From contig JAKADJ010000189.1 in the NCBI GenBank assembly GCA_021820645.1, positions 1 through 5,558 on the forward strand: DNA of 5,558 nucleotides. The letters are read 5' to 3'. This document shows, one piece after another, positions 5,319 through 5,558 of this stretch. The position numbers were made by a program, and so were the translations under genes. The notes under the pieces are model-generated. The model worked only from the letters and a program-made list of their open reading frames with translations. It had not been told where the DNA came from and did no database searches. This DNA comes from Bacillota bacterium. Lineage in GTDB: Bacteria; Bacillota_E; Sulfobacillia; Sulfobacillales; Sulfobacillaceae. The first letter of the stretch is position 1. Each line of letters opens with the position of its first letter.

Positions 5319-5558
5319 GGATCGTGCGGCGGAAATCCCTCCGCGACAATCAATGGCAACGGCTCCTGCCAATTTGGCGTAATCGCTCCCGCTCCGGAAA
5401 TCGCCATGCCCCAGTGGACGATTCCCGAAGCAACCCCACCTAACGCAACCATCATCGGATCCCCATCTAATCCGGTGGGAGACACCGTCAATGGCAACAC
5501 GACTCTCAACGGTAATTACGTGATTTATGGGAACTTGGTGATTAATGGCAACTCCACG
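5319..5558 (+). CDS. Partial Asn/Gly-rich hexapeptide-repeat (beta-helix-like) protein, 5' end missing or broken
   Basis: An open frame of 80 codons runs off the right edge. It begins straight after an in-frame TAA (5316-5318) and has no ATG, GTG or TTG before ATG 5406, which lacks a good ribosome binding site although the residues before it look coding. The sequence goes from a Cys/Gly/Asn-rich piece (GSCGGNPSATINGNGSC) through a Pro-rich stretch (APAPEIAMPQWTIPEA) into four exact six-residue units at 5487-5558 with consensus [VLI]-[NY]-G-N-x-[TV]. Such repeats usually fold as a parallel beta-helix or bactofilin-like solenoid. Similar Asn-Gly ladders occur in secreted or pilus-associated (PilX/TadE-like) surface proteins. 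Same-frame codons also precede the TAA (from about 5247, ending KYVGNVWV), so a nonsense mutation, frameshift or decayed gene is possible. Coding nature is fairly clear; the family is a guess. Confidence 0.6.
5487..5558 (+). repeat. Four in-frame 18-bp units encoding hexapeptide repeats
   Basis: Units at 5487-5504, 5505-5522, 5523-5540 and 5541-5558 encode VNGNTT, LNGNYV, IYGNLV and INGNST respectively. The DNA has diverged more than the protein, which implies selection on a structural repeat rather than a recent tandem duplication. The nonamer AATGGCAAC recurs at 5352-5360, 5490-5498 and 5544-5552. The array reaches the window edge and probably continues. Confidence 0.7.

Noticed and set aside
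5315..5509. Leftward open frame opposite the repeat protein
   Set aside because: It is antisense to a frame whose exact six-residue repeats show where coding selection lies, and has no motif of its own.
1..5558. CRISPR array, tRNA, rRNA, riboswitch or T-box
   Set aside because: No spaced direct repeats, no cloverleaf with CCA-proximal arms, and no recognised riboswitch or T-box consensus were found by reading both strands.

Overview
The window looks like chromosomal DNA of a moderately GC-rich bacterium, most likely a Firmicutes-type lineage. The pointers are strong purine-rich ribosome binding sites, one probable TTG start, canonical sigma-A-like promoter hexamers, and an enolase-superfamily enzyme of the Gram-positive o-succinylbenzoate synthase / N-succinylamino acid racemase type. 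An acidophilic or thermophilic Sulfobacillus/Alicyclobacillus-like source is possible, but that is a guess from overall flavour and not from a marker gene.

Layout. At the far left (1-120) is the undetermined tail of whatever precedes the window, followed by a perfect 11-bp stem-loop (135-163) that can end transcription from either side. An MFS transporter (189-1445) reads leftward. A compact 77-bp divergent control region (1446-1522) separates it from a rightward set: a MurR/RpiR-type regulator (1523-2416), an N-acylamino acid racemase / MenC-like enzyme (2403-3539, overlapping the regulator by 14 nt) and, after a 270-nt gap, an M20-family zinc peptidase/deacylase that probably starts at a TTG (3810-4970). 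A 348-nt stretch without a convincing gene follows (4971-5318); it holds a terminator candidate and several hairpins. At the right edge an open frame (5319-5558) encodes the middle of an Asn/Gly-rich protein with exact six-residue repeats, and no visible start.

How the genes fit together. In Geobacillus, an NSAR-type enolase works with an M20-family desuccinylase and a succinyltransferase to turn D-amino acids irreversibly into L-amino acids. This window has the racemase and a deacylase candidate next to each other, plus a transporter from a family that mostly moves organic anions and a local regulator. The simplest reading is an inducible uptake and salvage module for N-acyl (or D-) amino acids. 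The acyltransferase is not in the window, so the pathway may begin with imported acylated compounds, or the missing gene may lie elsewhere.

The most striking regulatory feature is the divergent region. Near-consensus promoters for the two directions lie on top of each other, so only one can be occupied at a time. Two similar TGAAAG-type operator candidates, 30 bp apart, cover their -35 and start regions. The most unusual structural feature is the hexapeptide-repeat reading frame at the right edge, whose 5' part is interrupted or missing.
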